Source: Pyruvatibacter mobilis (GTDB lineage Bacteria > Pseudomonadota > Alphaproteobacteria > CGMCC-115125). From it: a stretch of DNA of 64,000 nt. The position numbers and the translations under genes are program-made. The notes under the pieces are model-generated. The model saw nothing but the letters and a program-made list of their open reading frames with translations, did no database searches and was not told where the DNA came from. The DNA is taken from positions 1,343,501-1,407,500 of the forward strand of contig NZ_CP051630.1 in NCBI RefSeq assembly GCF_012848855.1, read 5' to 3'. Shown here piece after piece: positions 42,904-53,824 of the stretch. How positions within the stretch are numbered: the first letter of the stretch is position 1; each line of letters opens with the position of its first letter.

Positions 42904-43770
42904 ATGACCATTGACGTGCTCGACACCATCCACGACCCCGGCAAGCCGGGCGGGCCTAATGACGATGATCTGGGGCACGCGGGAAACTGCGCCTGGGTGT
43001 TTGACGGGGCAACGGGACTTGGGGACACGCAGCTCACGGGCACTGCGAGTGATGCCGCATGGCTGGCGCAGGCGGGCAGTGCGGCGCTCAAGGCGCGGGC
43101 GCCGAGCCATCGCGGGCCGCTGACGGCCCTGGCCGAAGAAGTGCTGAGCGATGTGGCGCGCCGGTTTGACGCGGAGGCTGACCGTCAGCCTGCGGAGCGC
43201 TTTGAGCGGCCAACGGCGTCGCTGATCCTGATACGGCATACGGGCGGCGTGGTGGACTGCCTCAATTTCGGCGACTGCAAGGTGCTGTTGCGGGACGGGA
43301 CGGGCGCGTTTCACAGTTTCGGCAGCAACGAGGAAAGCGAGAGCTACGAGAACAATCTCGCCTCGCGCTTTTCGGAACAGCGCAAGACCGAGGGAGAGGG
43401 CGGTGCACCGGACCAGCATCGCAGCAGCTTCCTCGACCGCCTGCGCAAGGTGCGCAACCGGCACAATGTCTCCGGCGGGTACTGGGTGTTCGGGCTCGAC
43501 CCGGAGGCGGCGGAACATGCGCGGACGCGGAGCTTCCCCATCACGGCCCCGGCGATTGCGCTGATGATGACAGACGGCTTCGAGGCGCTGGCGGGCGACT
43601 ATGGCCGCTATACCGAGGAAGCGCTGCTCGACGCAGCGCTTGACCGCGGGCTTGCGTCGCTGAAGGACGAATTGCGGCATATCGAGCGCGAGCTGGACCC
43701 GGAAGCGCATCAGTTTCCGCGCTTCAAACAGTCGGATGACGCGACCGCGATGCTGGTGAAACTGGGCTGA
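42904..43770 (+). CDS. PP2C-type serine/threonine phosphatase-like protein
   Basis: 288 residues. Degenerate but recognisable PP2C motifs: CAWVFDGATGLGD (metal Asp), CLNFGDCKVLL, ALMMTDGFEAL and QSDDATAMLV (metal Asp). There is no signal peptide or membrane helix. No kinase gene is adjacent, so the substrate is unknown. The insertion around residues 140-185 (ESESYENN, RKTEGEGG) is charged and family-unlike. A large hairpin lies downstream, before gyrA. Confidence 0.78.
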   Translation: MTIDVLDTIHDPGKPGGPNDDDLGHAGNCAWVFDGATGLGDTQLTGTASDAAWLAQAGSAALKARAPSHRGPLTALAEEVLSDVARRFDAEADRQPAERFERPTASLILIRHTGGVVDCLNFGDCKVLLRDGTGAFHSFGSNEESESYENNLASRFSEQRKTEGEGGAPDQHRSSFLDRLRKVRNRHNVSGGYWVFGLDPEAAEHARTRSFPITAPAIALMMTDGFEALAGDYGRYTEEALLDAALDRGLASLKDELRHIERELDPEAHQFPRFKQSDDATAMLVKLG

Positions 43771-43829
43771 GCCGGACGGGTGATTTGCCCCTCCGGGACA
43801 GATTTTCAGGTGCCGCCGCAGGGGCTGTG

Positions 43830-43879
43830 GAAAACACGCGGCAAGGCGTAAAAATCGCCTGATTTTCTGCCGTGTTTTC
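43830..43879 (+). terminator. Large hairpin between the PP2C-like gene and gyrA, possible terminator
   Basis: Outer arms 43830-43843 and 43868-43879 (GAAAACACGCGGCA with TGCCGTGTTTTC, one bulge) enclose a second stem, AGGCG at 43844-43848 with CGCCT at 43856-43860. The right outer arm ends in TGTTTTC. It could end the PP2C transcript or shape the gyrA leader. The rest of the 306-base gap shows no gene. Confidence 0.55.
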
Positions 43880-44076
43880 AAAGGGTTAGAGAGCGCTTCC
43901 GGCCCGGCTTTCCGGGGGCGGGCAGGTTTGCGGTCAGGGGCACCCAGTGCTAGTTTTCGGGGTGCGTTTTCCGCGCGATTCCGCACATGAGATGAGACCC
44001 GATTGCGCTGCCATTTCGAGCCTGCGCAGGGCCCGGCTTTTGTCCGGTGCCAGAAAGAACAGAAACCAAAAGCCCC

Positions 44077-46938
<2,862 letters not shown>

Positions 46939-47045
46939 TCAGCTTCCGGCGTCTAAAACGGCGGCAAATTGCGGGACGGATGGTCGGCACACGGCCCAAC
47001 GGCCCGCTCCAGGAGTGACGACGCAGGAATGAGGAGCCGGCCGGC

Positions 47046-47570
47046 ATGATGAAACGGACAGGGCTTTACCCGGGCACCTTCGACCCGATTACCAATGGCC
47101 ATCTCGATATTATCGGCCGTGCCATGAAGATGGTGGACCACCTGGTGATCGGTGTTGCCATCAACCGCGACAAGGGCCCGCTGTTCGCGCTCGAGGAGCG
47201 GGTGTCGATGGTCGAGGAGGAGGTCCGCAAGCTGCAGGACCGCACCCAGTCCGAGTGCACCGTCGAGGTGAAGCCGTTTGAAAGCCTGCTGATGCATTTC
47301 GCCGAGGAGATCGGCGCGCAGATGATCATCCGCGGCCTGCGGGCAGTGTCGGACTTTGAGTATGAGTTCCAGATGGCGGGCATGAACGAGCGCCTCAATC
47401 CGGACATTGAAACCGTGTTCCTTATGGCGGAAGCGCAGCATCAGGCCGTGGCCTCGCGGCTGGTGAAGGAGATCGCCCGGCTTGGCGGAGACATTTCCCA
47501 TTTCACCACACCGATGGTGCGCGAGCGGCTTATCACGCGCTTCAACGAGCTGAAGCAGGCCGCGTCCTGA
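47046..47570 (+). CDS. coaD: Phosphopantetheine adenylyltransferase
   Basis: 174 residues. The nucleotidyltransferase start GLYPGTFDPITNGHLDII holds the TxGH motif, and IIRGLRAVSDFEYEFQMAGMN is the second family signature. It adenylates 4'-phosphopantetheine, the penultimate step of coenzyme A synthesis. ATGs at 47046 and 47049 are both possible. Follows gyrA by 107 bases and precedes the cyclophilin pair, the usual alphaproteobacterial order. Confidence 0.96.
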   Translation: MMKRTGLYPGTFDPITNGHLDIIGRAMKMVDHLVIGVAINRDKGPLFALEERVSMVEEEVRKLQDRTQSECTVEVKPFESLLMHFAEEIGAQMIIRGLRAVSDFEYEFQMAGMNERLNPDIETVFLMAEAQHQAVASRLVKEIARLGGDISHFTTPMVRERLITRFNELKQAAS

Positions 47571-47623
47571 CGATTTGACTGGCGGCCCGATGATCCCGCC
47601 GATGAAGGAGTGACGATCCCGAC

Positions 47624-48199
47624 ATGCGTATTTTCCGTACGATCCTGCCCGTTCTCGCCCTGGCATTCGCCGCGTTGATGCTCGCCCGTCCGGCGGCCGC
47701 GCAGGTGCCCTTCGCTGACGATGAAGAAAACATCCTGGTGCTGGAGCTTTCTACCGGCACGACCGAAATCCTGATGCGGCCGGACCTGGCACCGCTGCAT
47801 GTGGAGCGCATCAAGAAGCTGACGCGCGAGAAATTCTATGACGGCATCGTGTTTCACCGGGTGATCGACGGCTTCATGGCGCAGACCGGCGACCCGACGG
47901 GCACGGGGCAGGGCGGTTCGACCTATCCCGACCTGCAGGCGGAATTCACCGAGACGAAGTTCCGCCGCGGCACCATCGGCATGGCCCGCACCAATGATCC
48001 CAATTCGGCCAACAGCCAGTTCTTCATCATGTTCAACCTGGCCCGGCACATGAACAACCCGCGCAACCCGCAGGGTTTCTATACCGTGTGGGGCGAAGTG
48101 ATTTCCGGCATGGACGCGGTGGACGCGCTGCCCAAGGGCGAGCCGCCGGCAGAGCCGGGCAAGATTGTGTCCGCGCGTATCAAGGCCGACCTGCCGTAA
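47624..48199 (+). CDS. Exported cyclophilin-type peptidyl-prolyl isomerase
   Basis: 191 residues. A signal peptide (RTILPVLALAFAALMLARPAAA-type, cleaved near AAAQ) directs it to the periplasm. The cyclophilin fold is shown by [17 protein letters not shown] (catalytic Arg), SQFFIMFN and YTVWGEV. It speeds proline isomerisation during folding of exported proteins. It is the first of two adjacent cyclophilins; AAGGAG precedes the start region. Confidence 0.93.
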   Translation: MRIFRTILPVLALAFAALMLARPAAAQVPFADDEENILVLELSTGTTEILMRPDLAPLHVERIKKLTREKFYDGIVFHRVIDGFMAQTGDPTGTGQGGSTYPDLQAEFTETKFRRGTIGMARTNDPNSANSQFFIMFNLARHMNNPRNPQGFYTVWGEVISGMDAVDALPKGEPPAEPGKIVSARIKADLP

Positions 48200-48236
48200 G
48201 GCGGGGCCCATTTTCCCCCTGAAGAAAGCGAGAGCG

Positions 48237-48704
48237 ATGACCGATACTTCGCCTGACAACACCCTGATCCTCACCCTCAAGGGAGGCGATGTGACCATTG
48301 CGCTCCGCCCGGACCTGGCGCCCAACCATGTGGCGCGCATCAAGGAACTGGTCCGCGAGGGGTTTTATGACGGCATCGTGTTCCACCGGGTGATCGACGG
48401 CTTCATGGCGCAGACGGGTGACCCGACGGGCACCGGCATGGGCGGCTCAGGCAAGAAGCTGTCGGCGGAATTCTCGTCCGAGCCGCATACACGCGGCACC
48501 TGCTCCATGGCGCGCGCGGCGGACCCCGACAGCGCGGACAGCCAGTTTTTCATCTGCTTCCAGGAATCGTCCTGGCTGGACGGCCAGTACACGGTGTGGG
48601 GCCAGGTGACCGACGGCATGGACCATGTGGACGCCATCACCCGCGGCGAGCCGCCGGCAAACCCGGATAAGATCGAGAAGGCCGTCATTGCCGCAGACGC
48701 CTAG
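48237..48704 (+). CDS. Cytosolic cyclophilin-type peptidyl-prolyl isomerase
   Basis: 155 residues without signal peptide. [25 protein letters not shown] and YTVWGQV show an active cyclophilin. The ATG at 48237 has GAAGAAAGCGAGAG just upstream; the longer frame is non-coding sequence from the previous gene. The core shares almost identical DNA with the exported neighbour (see findings). The 3' end overlaps queA by 17 bases if queA starts at 48688. Confidence 0.93.
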   Translation: MTDTSPDNTLILTLKGGDVTIALRPDLAPNHVARIKELVREGFYDGIVFHRVIDGFMAQTGDPTGTGMGGSGKKLSAEFSSEPHTRGTCSMARAADPDSADSQFFICFQESSWLDGQYTVWGQVTDGMDHVDAITRGEPPANPDKIEKAVIAADA

Positions 48705-49875
48705 GCGCCCATCGCCGGATCAGGCTTCAGACACCCGGGACGGGGTTTCTGCAACGGCAGATGCGCCGTCCCCGGACAGTCTGGATGCCTATGACTTCCA
48801 CCTCCCCGAAGAGCTGATCGCCCTGCGGCCCGTGCGGCCGCGGGATTCCGCGCGCCTGCTGGTCGTCAATCACGCGCGCCCGGGCAGTCTTTCGGACCGG
48901 ATCGTGCGCGAGCTGCCCGACCTGCTGCGCCCCGGCGACGTGCTGGTGGCCAATGACACACGGGTCATCCATGCGCGCCTGCGCGGCACGCGGCGGCGGG
49001 GTGAAGCGTGCGCGAATATTGAATTGCTGCTGCACAAGCCGCTGCCGGACGCCGGCTGCTGGCGGGCTTTCGCCCGGCCCGCCAAACGGCTCAAGCCCGG
49101 GGACGTGATCGAGGTGCACGAGGCGCTGACGGCGGATGTGCTGGACCGCGACGGCGGCGAAGTCGTCGTGCGGCTGACCCCCCATGGGGTGAGCCTGGAC
49201 GACGCGATCGCGCGGGCCGGCGAGATGCCGCTGCCGCCCTATATCGAGGGCAAGCGCAAGGCGGATGACAGCGACGAAGCGGACTACCAGACCGTCTTCG
49301 CCCGCCATGAGGGCTCCGTCGCCGCGCCGACGGCGGGCCTGCATTTTACCGACGACTTGCTGGCAGCGCTGGATGCGCGCGGTGTCGCGCGGGAGATGGT
49401 GACGCTGCATGTGGGGGCGGGGACGTTCCTGCCGGTGAAGTCCGACACGCTGTCGGGCCACAGGATGCATGCGGAATGGGGCGAGGTGACCCGCGAGGTG
49501 GCAGACCGCCTCAATGCCGCGCGGGCCGCAGGCGGGCGCATCATCGCCGTGGGCACCACCTCCATGCGGCTGCTGGAAAGCGCCGTTGATGCGCAGGGTG
49601 TCTTCCATCCCTTCGCGGCGGAGACCGACATCTTCATCACGCCGGGGCATGTCTTCCACGGGGTGGACGTGCTGATGACCAATTTTCATCTGCCGCGCTC
49701 CACGCTCATGGTATTGGTCTCGGCCTTCGCGGGGCTTGAGACCATGCGCGCAGCCTATGCGCATGCCATCGGCACGGGCTACCGCTTCTATTCCTACGGG
49801 GACTCGAGCCTCCTGTTTCCGCAGGACGGCGCGTCGCCACGACCAATCGACCGACAGGACACATCCCAGGCATGA
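48688..49875 (+). CDS. queA: S-adenosylmethionine:tRNA ribosyltransferase-isomerase
   Basis: About 395 residues from a TTG at 48688. [15 protein letters not shown] starts the conserved domain, followed by [40 protein letters not shown] and [18 protein letters not shown]. It transfers the ribosyl part of S-adenosylmethionine to make epoxyqueuosine in tRNA. GAGAAGG lies six bases before the TTG, supporting this start, which leaves a poorly conserved 35-residue leader. The stop overlaps tgt by ATGA. Confidence 0.93.
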   Translation: MPQTPRRPSPDQASDTRDGVSATADAPSPDSLDAYDFHLPEELIALRPVRPRDSARLLVVNHARPGSLSDRIVRELPDLLRPGDVLVANDTRVIHARLRGTRRRGEACANIELLLHKPLPDAGCWRAFARPAKRLKPGDVIEVHEALTADVLDRDGGEVVVRLTPHGVSLDDAIARAGEMPLPPYIEGKRKADDSDEADYQTVFARHEGSVAAPTAGLHFTDDLLAALDARGVAREMVTLHVGAGTFLPVKSDTLSGHRMHAEWGEVTREVADRLNAARAAGGRIIAVGTTSMRLLESAVDAQGVFHPFAAETDIFITPGHVFHGVDVLMTNFHLPRSTLMVLVSAFAGLETMRAAYAHAIGTGYRFYSYGDSSLLFPQDGASPRPIDRQDTSQA

Positions 49876-51011
49876 GCGCCTTCACCTTCCATCTCGACAA
49901 GACTGACGGCAAGGCCCGGACAGGCCGGATCGACACGCCGCGCGGCACCATCCGCACGCCGGCCTTCATGCCCGTGGGCACGGCCGGCACAGTCAAGGCG
50001 ATGACCACCGACACGGTGAAATCGACCGGCGCGGATATCGTGCTGGGCAACACCTACCATCTGATGCTTCGTCCGGGGGCGGAGGAAGTGGCGGCGCTGG
50101 GCGGATTGCACCGTTTCATGAACTGGGACAGGCCGATCCTGACGGATTCAGGCGGGTTCCAGGTCTGGTCGCTGGCCAAGCTGCGCAAGATGACCGAGGA
50201 GGGGGTGACCTTCCAGAGCCATATTGACGGCTCCACCCATTCACTATCGCCGGAGCGGTCGATCGAGATCCAGTGCCTGCTGGGCTCCGACATCCAGATG
50301 ATCCTGGACGAGTGCACCGATTATCCGGCCACGCGCGCGCAGGCGGAAAACAGCATGAACCTCACCACGCGGTGGGCGAAGCGCTCGAAGGCTGCGTTCG
50401 ACACTCAGCCGCACCGCAAGGACGGGCAGGCGCTGTTCGGCATCGTGCAGGGCTCGACCTTTCCTGATCTGCGCCGGGCACATGCGGAAGCGCTGGTGGA
50501 TATCGGCTTTCACGGCTATGCGCTGGGCGGGCTGTCGGTGGGCGAGGAACAGAACCTGATGCTCGACACCATCGAGGCTGCCGAGCCAGTGCTGCCCATG
50601 GATCAGCCGCGCTATCTGATGGGCGTGGGCACGCCGGAAGATCTGGTGGAAGCAGTGCGGCGGGGCATCGACATGTTCGACTGCGTGATGCCGACCCGCT
50701 CGGGCCGCCACGGCCAGGCCTTCACCAGCCGCGGGCGGGTGGCGATCAAGAATGCGCGCCATGCGGCCGATCCGCGGCCCCTGGATGCGGACAGCCCGTG
50801 CGAAGCGGCCAATCTCTATTCACGCGCCTATCTGCATCACCTGTACAAAAGCGGCGAGTATCTGGCAGCGATGCTGATCACCTGGGCCAACGTGGCCTAT
50901 TACCAGTGGCTGATGGCGCAGATGCGCGAGGCCATCGCCGAACAACGCTTCGAGGCCTTCGTTGCGGACTTCTATGCAAAGCGCGGAGAGGGCGATATTC
51001 CGCCGCTGTGA
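49872..51011 (+). CDS. tgt: tRNA-guanine transglycosylase with altered zinc site
   Basis: 379 residues, TIM barrel. Catalytic aspartates are in [13 protein letters not shown] and [13 protein letters not shown]; the base-binding loop GGLSVGEE is present. It swaps guanine for preQ1 at tRNA position 34. The zinc site, normally CxCxxC plus His, reads S308-P-C310-E-A-A313, so two of the three cysteines are missing, while the following YSRAYLHHL with the His is intact. It couples to queA by overlap, as usual for queuosine genes. Confidence 0.93.
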   Translation: MSAFTFHLDKTDGKARTGRIDTPRGTIRTPAFMPVGTAGTVKAMTTDTVKSTGADIVLGNTYHLMLRPGAEEVAALGGLHRFMNWDRPILTDSGGFQVWSLAKLRKMTEEGVTFQSHIDGSTHSLSPERSIEIQCLLGSDIQMILDECTDYPATRAQAENSMNLTTRWAKRSKAAFDTQPHRKDGQALFGIVQGSTFPDLRRAHAEALVDIGFHGYALGGLSVGEEQNLMLDTIEAAEPVLPMDQPRYLMGVGTPEDLVEAVRRGIDMFDCVMPTRSGRHGQAFTSRGRVAIKNARHAADPRPLDADSPCEAANLYSRAYLHHLYKSGEYLAAMLITWANVAYYQWLMAQMREAIAEQRFEAFVADFYAKRGEGDIPPL

Positions 51012-51038
51012 GGGCGGCTGAAAAACCCGCCTGCGCGC

Positions 51039-51067
51039 TTGACCCGCAGGCCACCGCCCCCTAGTTT
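51039..51067 (+). promoter_or_regulatory. Candidate promoter of the tRNA-Lys gene
   Basis: TTGACC at 51039-51044 and TAGTTT at 51062-51067 are separated by exactly 17 bases and lie 47 bases before the tRNA gene. The fit is moderate and unsupported by other evidence. Confidence 0.4.
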
Positions 51068-51114
51068 CCGGCCTCTCACGAAAAGCCGGACGCGACTCCC
51101 GCGACCCGCATTCA

Positions 51115-51190
51115 GGGCCCGTAGCTCAGCTGGTAGAGCAACTGACTTTTAATCAGTAGGTCACAGGTTCGAACCCTGTCGGGCTCACCA
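51115..51190 (+). tRNA. tRNA-Lys (UUU)
   Basis: 76 bases folding as a cloverleaf. The acceptor stem GGGCCCG pairs with CGGGCTC (one G-U), the anticodon stem ACTGA/TCAGT carries loop CTTTTAA with anticodon TTT, the T arm is GGTTCGAACCC-like with the conserved TTCGA, and CCA is encoded. Its last 50 bases are duplicated at 52063-52112, so it is the integration site of a small element. Confidence 0.97.
51141..51190 (+). repeat. Attachment-site repeat, tRNA-proximal copy (within tRNA-Lys)
   Basis: The 3' 50 bases of tRNA-Lys, from ACTGACTTTTAATCAG to the CCA end. They are identical to 52063-52112. Identity stops sharply at both ends of the copy. Confidence 0.92.
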
Positions 51191-52062
51191 TCTTTTTTCC
51201 TTTAAAACCAACATATTAAGCCGACCTCCTTAGAAACATCGGGTCGTACATCGTGCGGAAATATTCCGAAAAGCGTCCGACTTTTTTAAATTTCGAGCTC
51301 ACAATCAGCAATGAATCACTGCACGGTCTGAGCTTCTGACGACTCATTTTCCATCCGACTTTCGGCACCACTTCCAACCCGGTTATCAGTAACAGTTTGG
51401 CCGGTCAGGGCTACTTGCACACCGTACGCGCCGACAAAAAAAGAACCACCAGCTGCGATCACCGTTGCCAAGGTGGCTACACGCATTAATCCAGCGATCC
51501 ACAGCCAACGCTTCATTCGCTTTTCGGTCTTCTTCCGTACATCGCTCGAAAGCTCCGTCCGCGAAAGTGTCGCCTGGCCAGTCATCGAGACCTTCACTTC
51601 TTCGGCAAAACACAACTGTGCTGCGTAAGCTAGGACGGTTGCCGCTAGTGCAAGTATCAGACCCCAAACAAAGCAGGTTGCAGCAAAGCCAAGATCAATC
51701 TGGCTCTGCGCACCACTTCCAAAAACGTTTCCGTAAAACCCGAGGATGGCAGTCAAGGCAACGCCATTTGCTAGGACCATGCTGCGAAGTGCTAGATGCG
51801 CAAAGGAAAATGCAGCTTTCAAGTTCTCAAGAAGAAAGGTGTCATCGCTATTCAATTCGATAGCCTCCAAGCCCAGTCCGCTCCGATCAGGAAGCGCTTC
51901 CGTTGATAGTGGCAACGTTACGTCTTCAGAGCCAAAGGCACATTATCGTGCTCAAACTGCAGGTTGGAATTGTAGTGTGATGAAACGTCCGACTTTTCGG
52001 TCAAAATGGGGGTAGTTTTGGCATTGTCCGACACCTAACCCATTGACTTTATTGATCCTTGT
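51191..52062. mobile_element. Small genomic island integrated at tRNA-Lys, no integrase
   Basis: 872 bases between the tRNA gene and the downstream copy of its 3' end. Base composition is visibly richer in A and T than the flanks (for instance TTTTTTAAATTTCG near 51282), a sign of foreign origin. It holds one gene, for a membrane protein, and no integrase, excisionase or transposase reading frame. A 12-base direct repeat CGTCCGACTTTT occurs near each end (51274-51285 and 51986-51997), and GTCCGAC recurs at 52026-52032; these may be arm-type recombinase sites. Confidence 0.8.
51316..51915 (-). CDS. Hypothetical membrane protein, sole cargo of the tRNA-Lys island
   Basis: About 199 residues, no recognised family. 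Three hydrophobic stretches suggest three to four membrane helices (about residues 45-65, 78-105 and 145-180), separated by a charged loop with RTELSSDVRKKTEKRMKR. The C-terminal tail is polar (SGAESRMENESSEAQ). The TTG at 51915 is the upstream limit; other TTG starts follow, so the exact start is unsure. Codon choice is less GC-biased than in the neighbours, consistent with horizontal origin. Confidence 0.6.
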   Translation of the reverse strand: MPLSTEALPDRSGLGLEAIELNSDDTFLLENLKAAFSFAHLALRSMVLANGVALTAILGFYGNVFGSGAQSQIDLGFAATCFVWGLILALAATVLAYAAQLCFAEEVKVSMTGQATLSRTELSSDVRKKTEKRMKRWLWIAGLMRVATLATVIAAGGSFFVGAYGVQVALTGQTVTDNRVGSGAESRMENESSEAQTVQ

Positions 52063-52112
52063 ACTGACTTTTAATCAGTAGGTCACAGGTTCGAACCCTG
52101 TCGGGCTCACCA
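52063..52112 (+). repeat. Attachment-site repeat, distal copy of the tRNA-Lys 3' end
   Basis: Fifty bases identical to 51141-51190, including the anticodon arm 3' of the D arm, T arm and CCA. There is no 5' half, so it is not a tRNA gene. It is the end of the ancestral tRNA gene left after integration restored the tRNA with the element's own copy. The following 173 bases to the TPR gene show nothing else. Confidence 0.9.
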
Positions 52113-52285
52113 CTTTCCCGAAAATCACCGATTGAATACCGCCTGCACGGGCGAGCGCATGGACCTGCTGGTGCGGGGCGGGTAGGGTTTGGTGCAGCCG
52201 CTGGTTGCCGGGCCGGTGCATGCTGGGCGGGCTTGGGCGGATTGGAATTCATGCGCGGAGTGTGGCGTGTTCGGGGGAGCGCATC

Positions 52286-53164
52286 ATGTGGAAATTCCTG
52301 ATAACGGCCGTGTTGCTGGCGGTGGTGACGGCGGGCGCCATCCTGGCCGGACAGCAGATGCAGGCCGGGCCGCAGGCCACCCAGATGACCGAGATGTCCT
52401 GCAGCTATCGCTCGGGGCTGGCGCAGGTGGAAGCGTGCACGACGCTCATCGAGGGGTCGGCGGACCGCGAGGATCTCGATGACGAGACGCTGGCCACCTA
52501 TTATCTCAACCGCGCCAACGGGCACGCGAGCATCCGCGACTATGACAGCGCGCTGGCCGACTACGACGAGGCGATCCGCTATTACCCGGACGAGTTCCTG
52601 AACTACTACAACCGGGCGCGGGTGTTCCGGCTGATCGGCGATTATGACGCAGCGCTCGAGGATCATGCGCGCGCCATCGCGCAGGACGAAGAAGAACCCG
52701 CCGCCTATACGCAACGGGCGCAGACCCTGTATCTCGCCAAGCGCTATGAGGAGAGCCTGCCGGACATCGAAAAGGCGCTGGAGATGGAGCCGGACAATGC
52801 GGCGACGCTGAACTCCATGGCCTGGACACTGGTGACGCTCAAGCGGGCCGAGGACGCGCTGCCCTATGCGGAGCGGGCGCTTGAGAACGACAATGAGGAG
52901 GCTTCTGGTTCGCTTGACACCTATGCGCATATCCTCGCCGAGCTCGGCCGCAGCGATGAGGCGGTGGACTATTTCGAGAAGGCGGCGCGGGTGGGCGGCA
53001 ATGGCTATGTGCGGCAGATCCAGAACGCGCTCATCCATCACGGGCTGCTGGATGCCATTCCCACCGGCGTCTTCGACCTTGCCACGCGGGAGGCGGTGCG
53101 GGCCTGCGCGCAGAGCAATTGCCGACTGCTGATCGGCATTGATGTGGAGATGGCGGAGCAATAG
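52286..53164 (+). CDS. Membrane-anchored TPR protein
   Basis: 292 residues. One N-terminal hydrophobic helix (KFLITAVLLAVVTAGAILAG) acts as anchor or uncleaved signal, then five or so tetratricopeptide repeats (for example YYLNRANGHASIRDYDSAL split into A and B helices, and YNRARVFRLIGDYDAAL). The C-terminal 45 residues are non-repeat and contain two cysteines (ACAQSNC). GGGGAG lies seven bases before the ATG at 52286. No partner gene is evident; a strong terminator follows. Confidence 0.85.
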   Translation: MWKFLITAVLLAVVTAGAILAGQQMQAGPQATQMTEMSCSYRSGLAQVEACTTLIEGSADREDLDDETLATYYLNRANGHASIRDYDSALADYDEAIRYYPDEFLNYYNRARVFRLIGDYDAALEDHARAIAQDEEEPAAYTQRAQTLYLAKRYEESLPDIEKALEMEPDNAATLNSMAWTLVTLKRAEDALPYAERALENDNEEASGSLDTYAHILAELGRSDEAVDYFEKAARVGGNGYVRQIQNALIHHGLLDAIPTGVFDLATREAVRACAQSNCRLLIGIDVEMAEQ

Positions 53165-53188
53165 GGCGCGGCCAGCGCCGGAAAACAG

Positions 53189-53224
53189 AAAAGGCCGGAG
53201 CCTGTGAGACAGGTCCGGCCTTTT
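53189..53224. terminator. Bidirectional rho-independent terminator after the TPR gene
   Basis: An 11-bp stem AAAAGGCCGGA with its complement TCCGGCCTTTT, extended by an inner CCTGT/ACAGG pairing. T residues follow on the plus strand and A residues precede, so it can serve both the TPR gene and the convergent DUF4332 gene. Confidence 0.9.
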
Positions 53225-53246
53225 CAATTGGTGATGAGCAGGCAGC

Positions 53247-53654
53247 CTAGTGGCTGACGGCGGGCTCCATGCCCTTGGCCTGCTCGATCCACTTGGCGAC
53301 CGTGTCGGCGCTGGGCACGACGCGGGTGAGGTTCTTTTCCTCGTTGGTGGACTTCATGGTCTCGGCCAGGTTCCCGGCATTGCGGTGCTGGAGTTCCTTC
53401 ACCGTATCCACGCCCGCGGCTTCCAGGAGCTCGGCAAACTCGCCGCCGACACCGGAGATGCGCATCAGATCCGCGTGGTTCACCCATTTGAGGATGAGTT
53501 TCTCCGACAGGCCGCTCTGGGCGGCGATGTCCCCGCGGCCGTTGCGGGCGGCGCCAATGGCAAGCAGGTCTTCCGTCGTCTTGATGCCGGCCTTGGCCAG
53601 CGCCTCGGCATAGGCGGGGCCGACACCTTCAATGTCTTCAACAGGATAGCTCAC
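53247..53654 (-). CDS. DUF4332-domain helix-hairpin-helix protein
   Basis: 135 residues from GTG 53654, with AAAGGA upstream. Two helix-hairpin-helix-like units: VEDIEGVGPAYAEALAKAG and RISGVGGEFAELLEAAGV, each with the GVG turn, typical of DUF4332. Such units usually bind DNA backbone without sequence preference, but the family has no proven role. Convergent with the TPR gene and divergent from the DUF1007 gene. Confidence 0.82.
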   Translation of the reverse strand: MSYPVEDIEGVGPAYAEALAKAGIKTTEDLLAIGAARNGRGDIAAQSGLSEKLILKWVNHADLMRISGVGGEFAELLEAAGVDTVKELQHRNAGNLAETMKSTNEEKNLTRVVPSADTVAKWIEQAKGMEPAVSH

Positions 53655-53794
53655 GGGTGTTTGTCCTTTCCCTCGAACGTCACGTCCATAATCTTGCCCC
53701 ACGCAGGGGTCAGTTTAACCCGGTGGCCAGCATGTGCATGCTATTTTCACCGCCGCATGACAGTTGGCGCAGCCTTTGGGCTGGCACCATAAAA

Positions 53795-53809
53795 TGTAAT
53801 GTTGTAACA
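53795..53809. promoter_or_regulatory. Zur-box-like palindrome upstream of the DUF1007/NicO pair
   Basis: TGTAATGTTGTAACA matches the Zur operator core TGTTATANTATAACA at 12 of 15 positions (consensus recalled, not computed). It lies 16 bases before the DUF1007 start, immediately after an AT-rich TAAAAT that could be a -10 element. A better copy overlaps the znuA promoter in this window. Confidence 0.5.
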
Positions 53810-53824
53810 GTTATCGAGTTGACG

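Noticed and set aside
52063-52112. Second tRNA-Lys gene
   Set aside because: Only the 3' 50 bases are present; acceptor 5' strand and D arm are missing, so it is an attachment-site copy.
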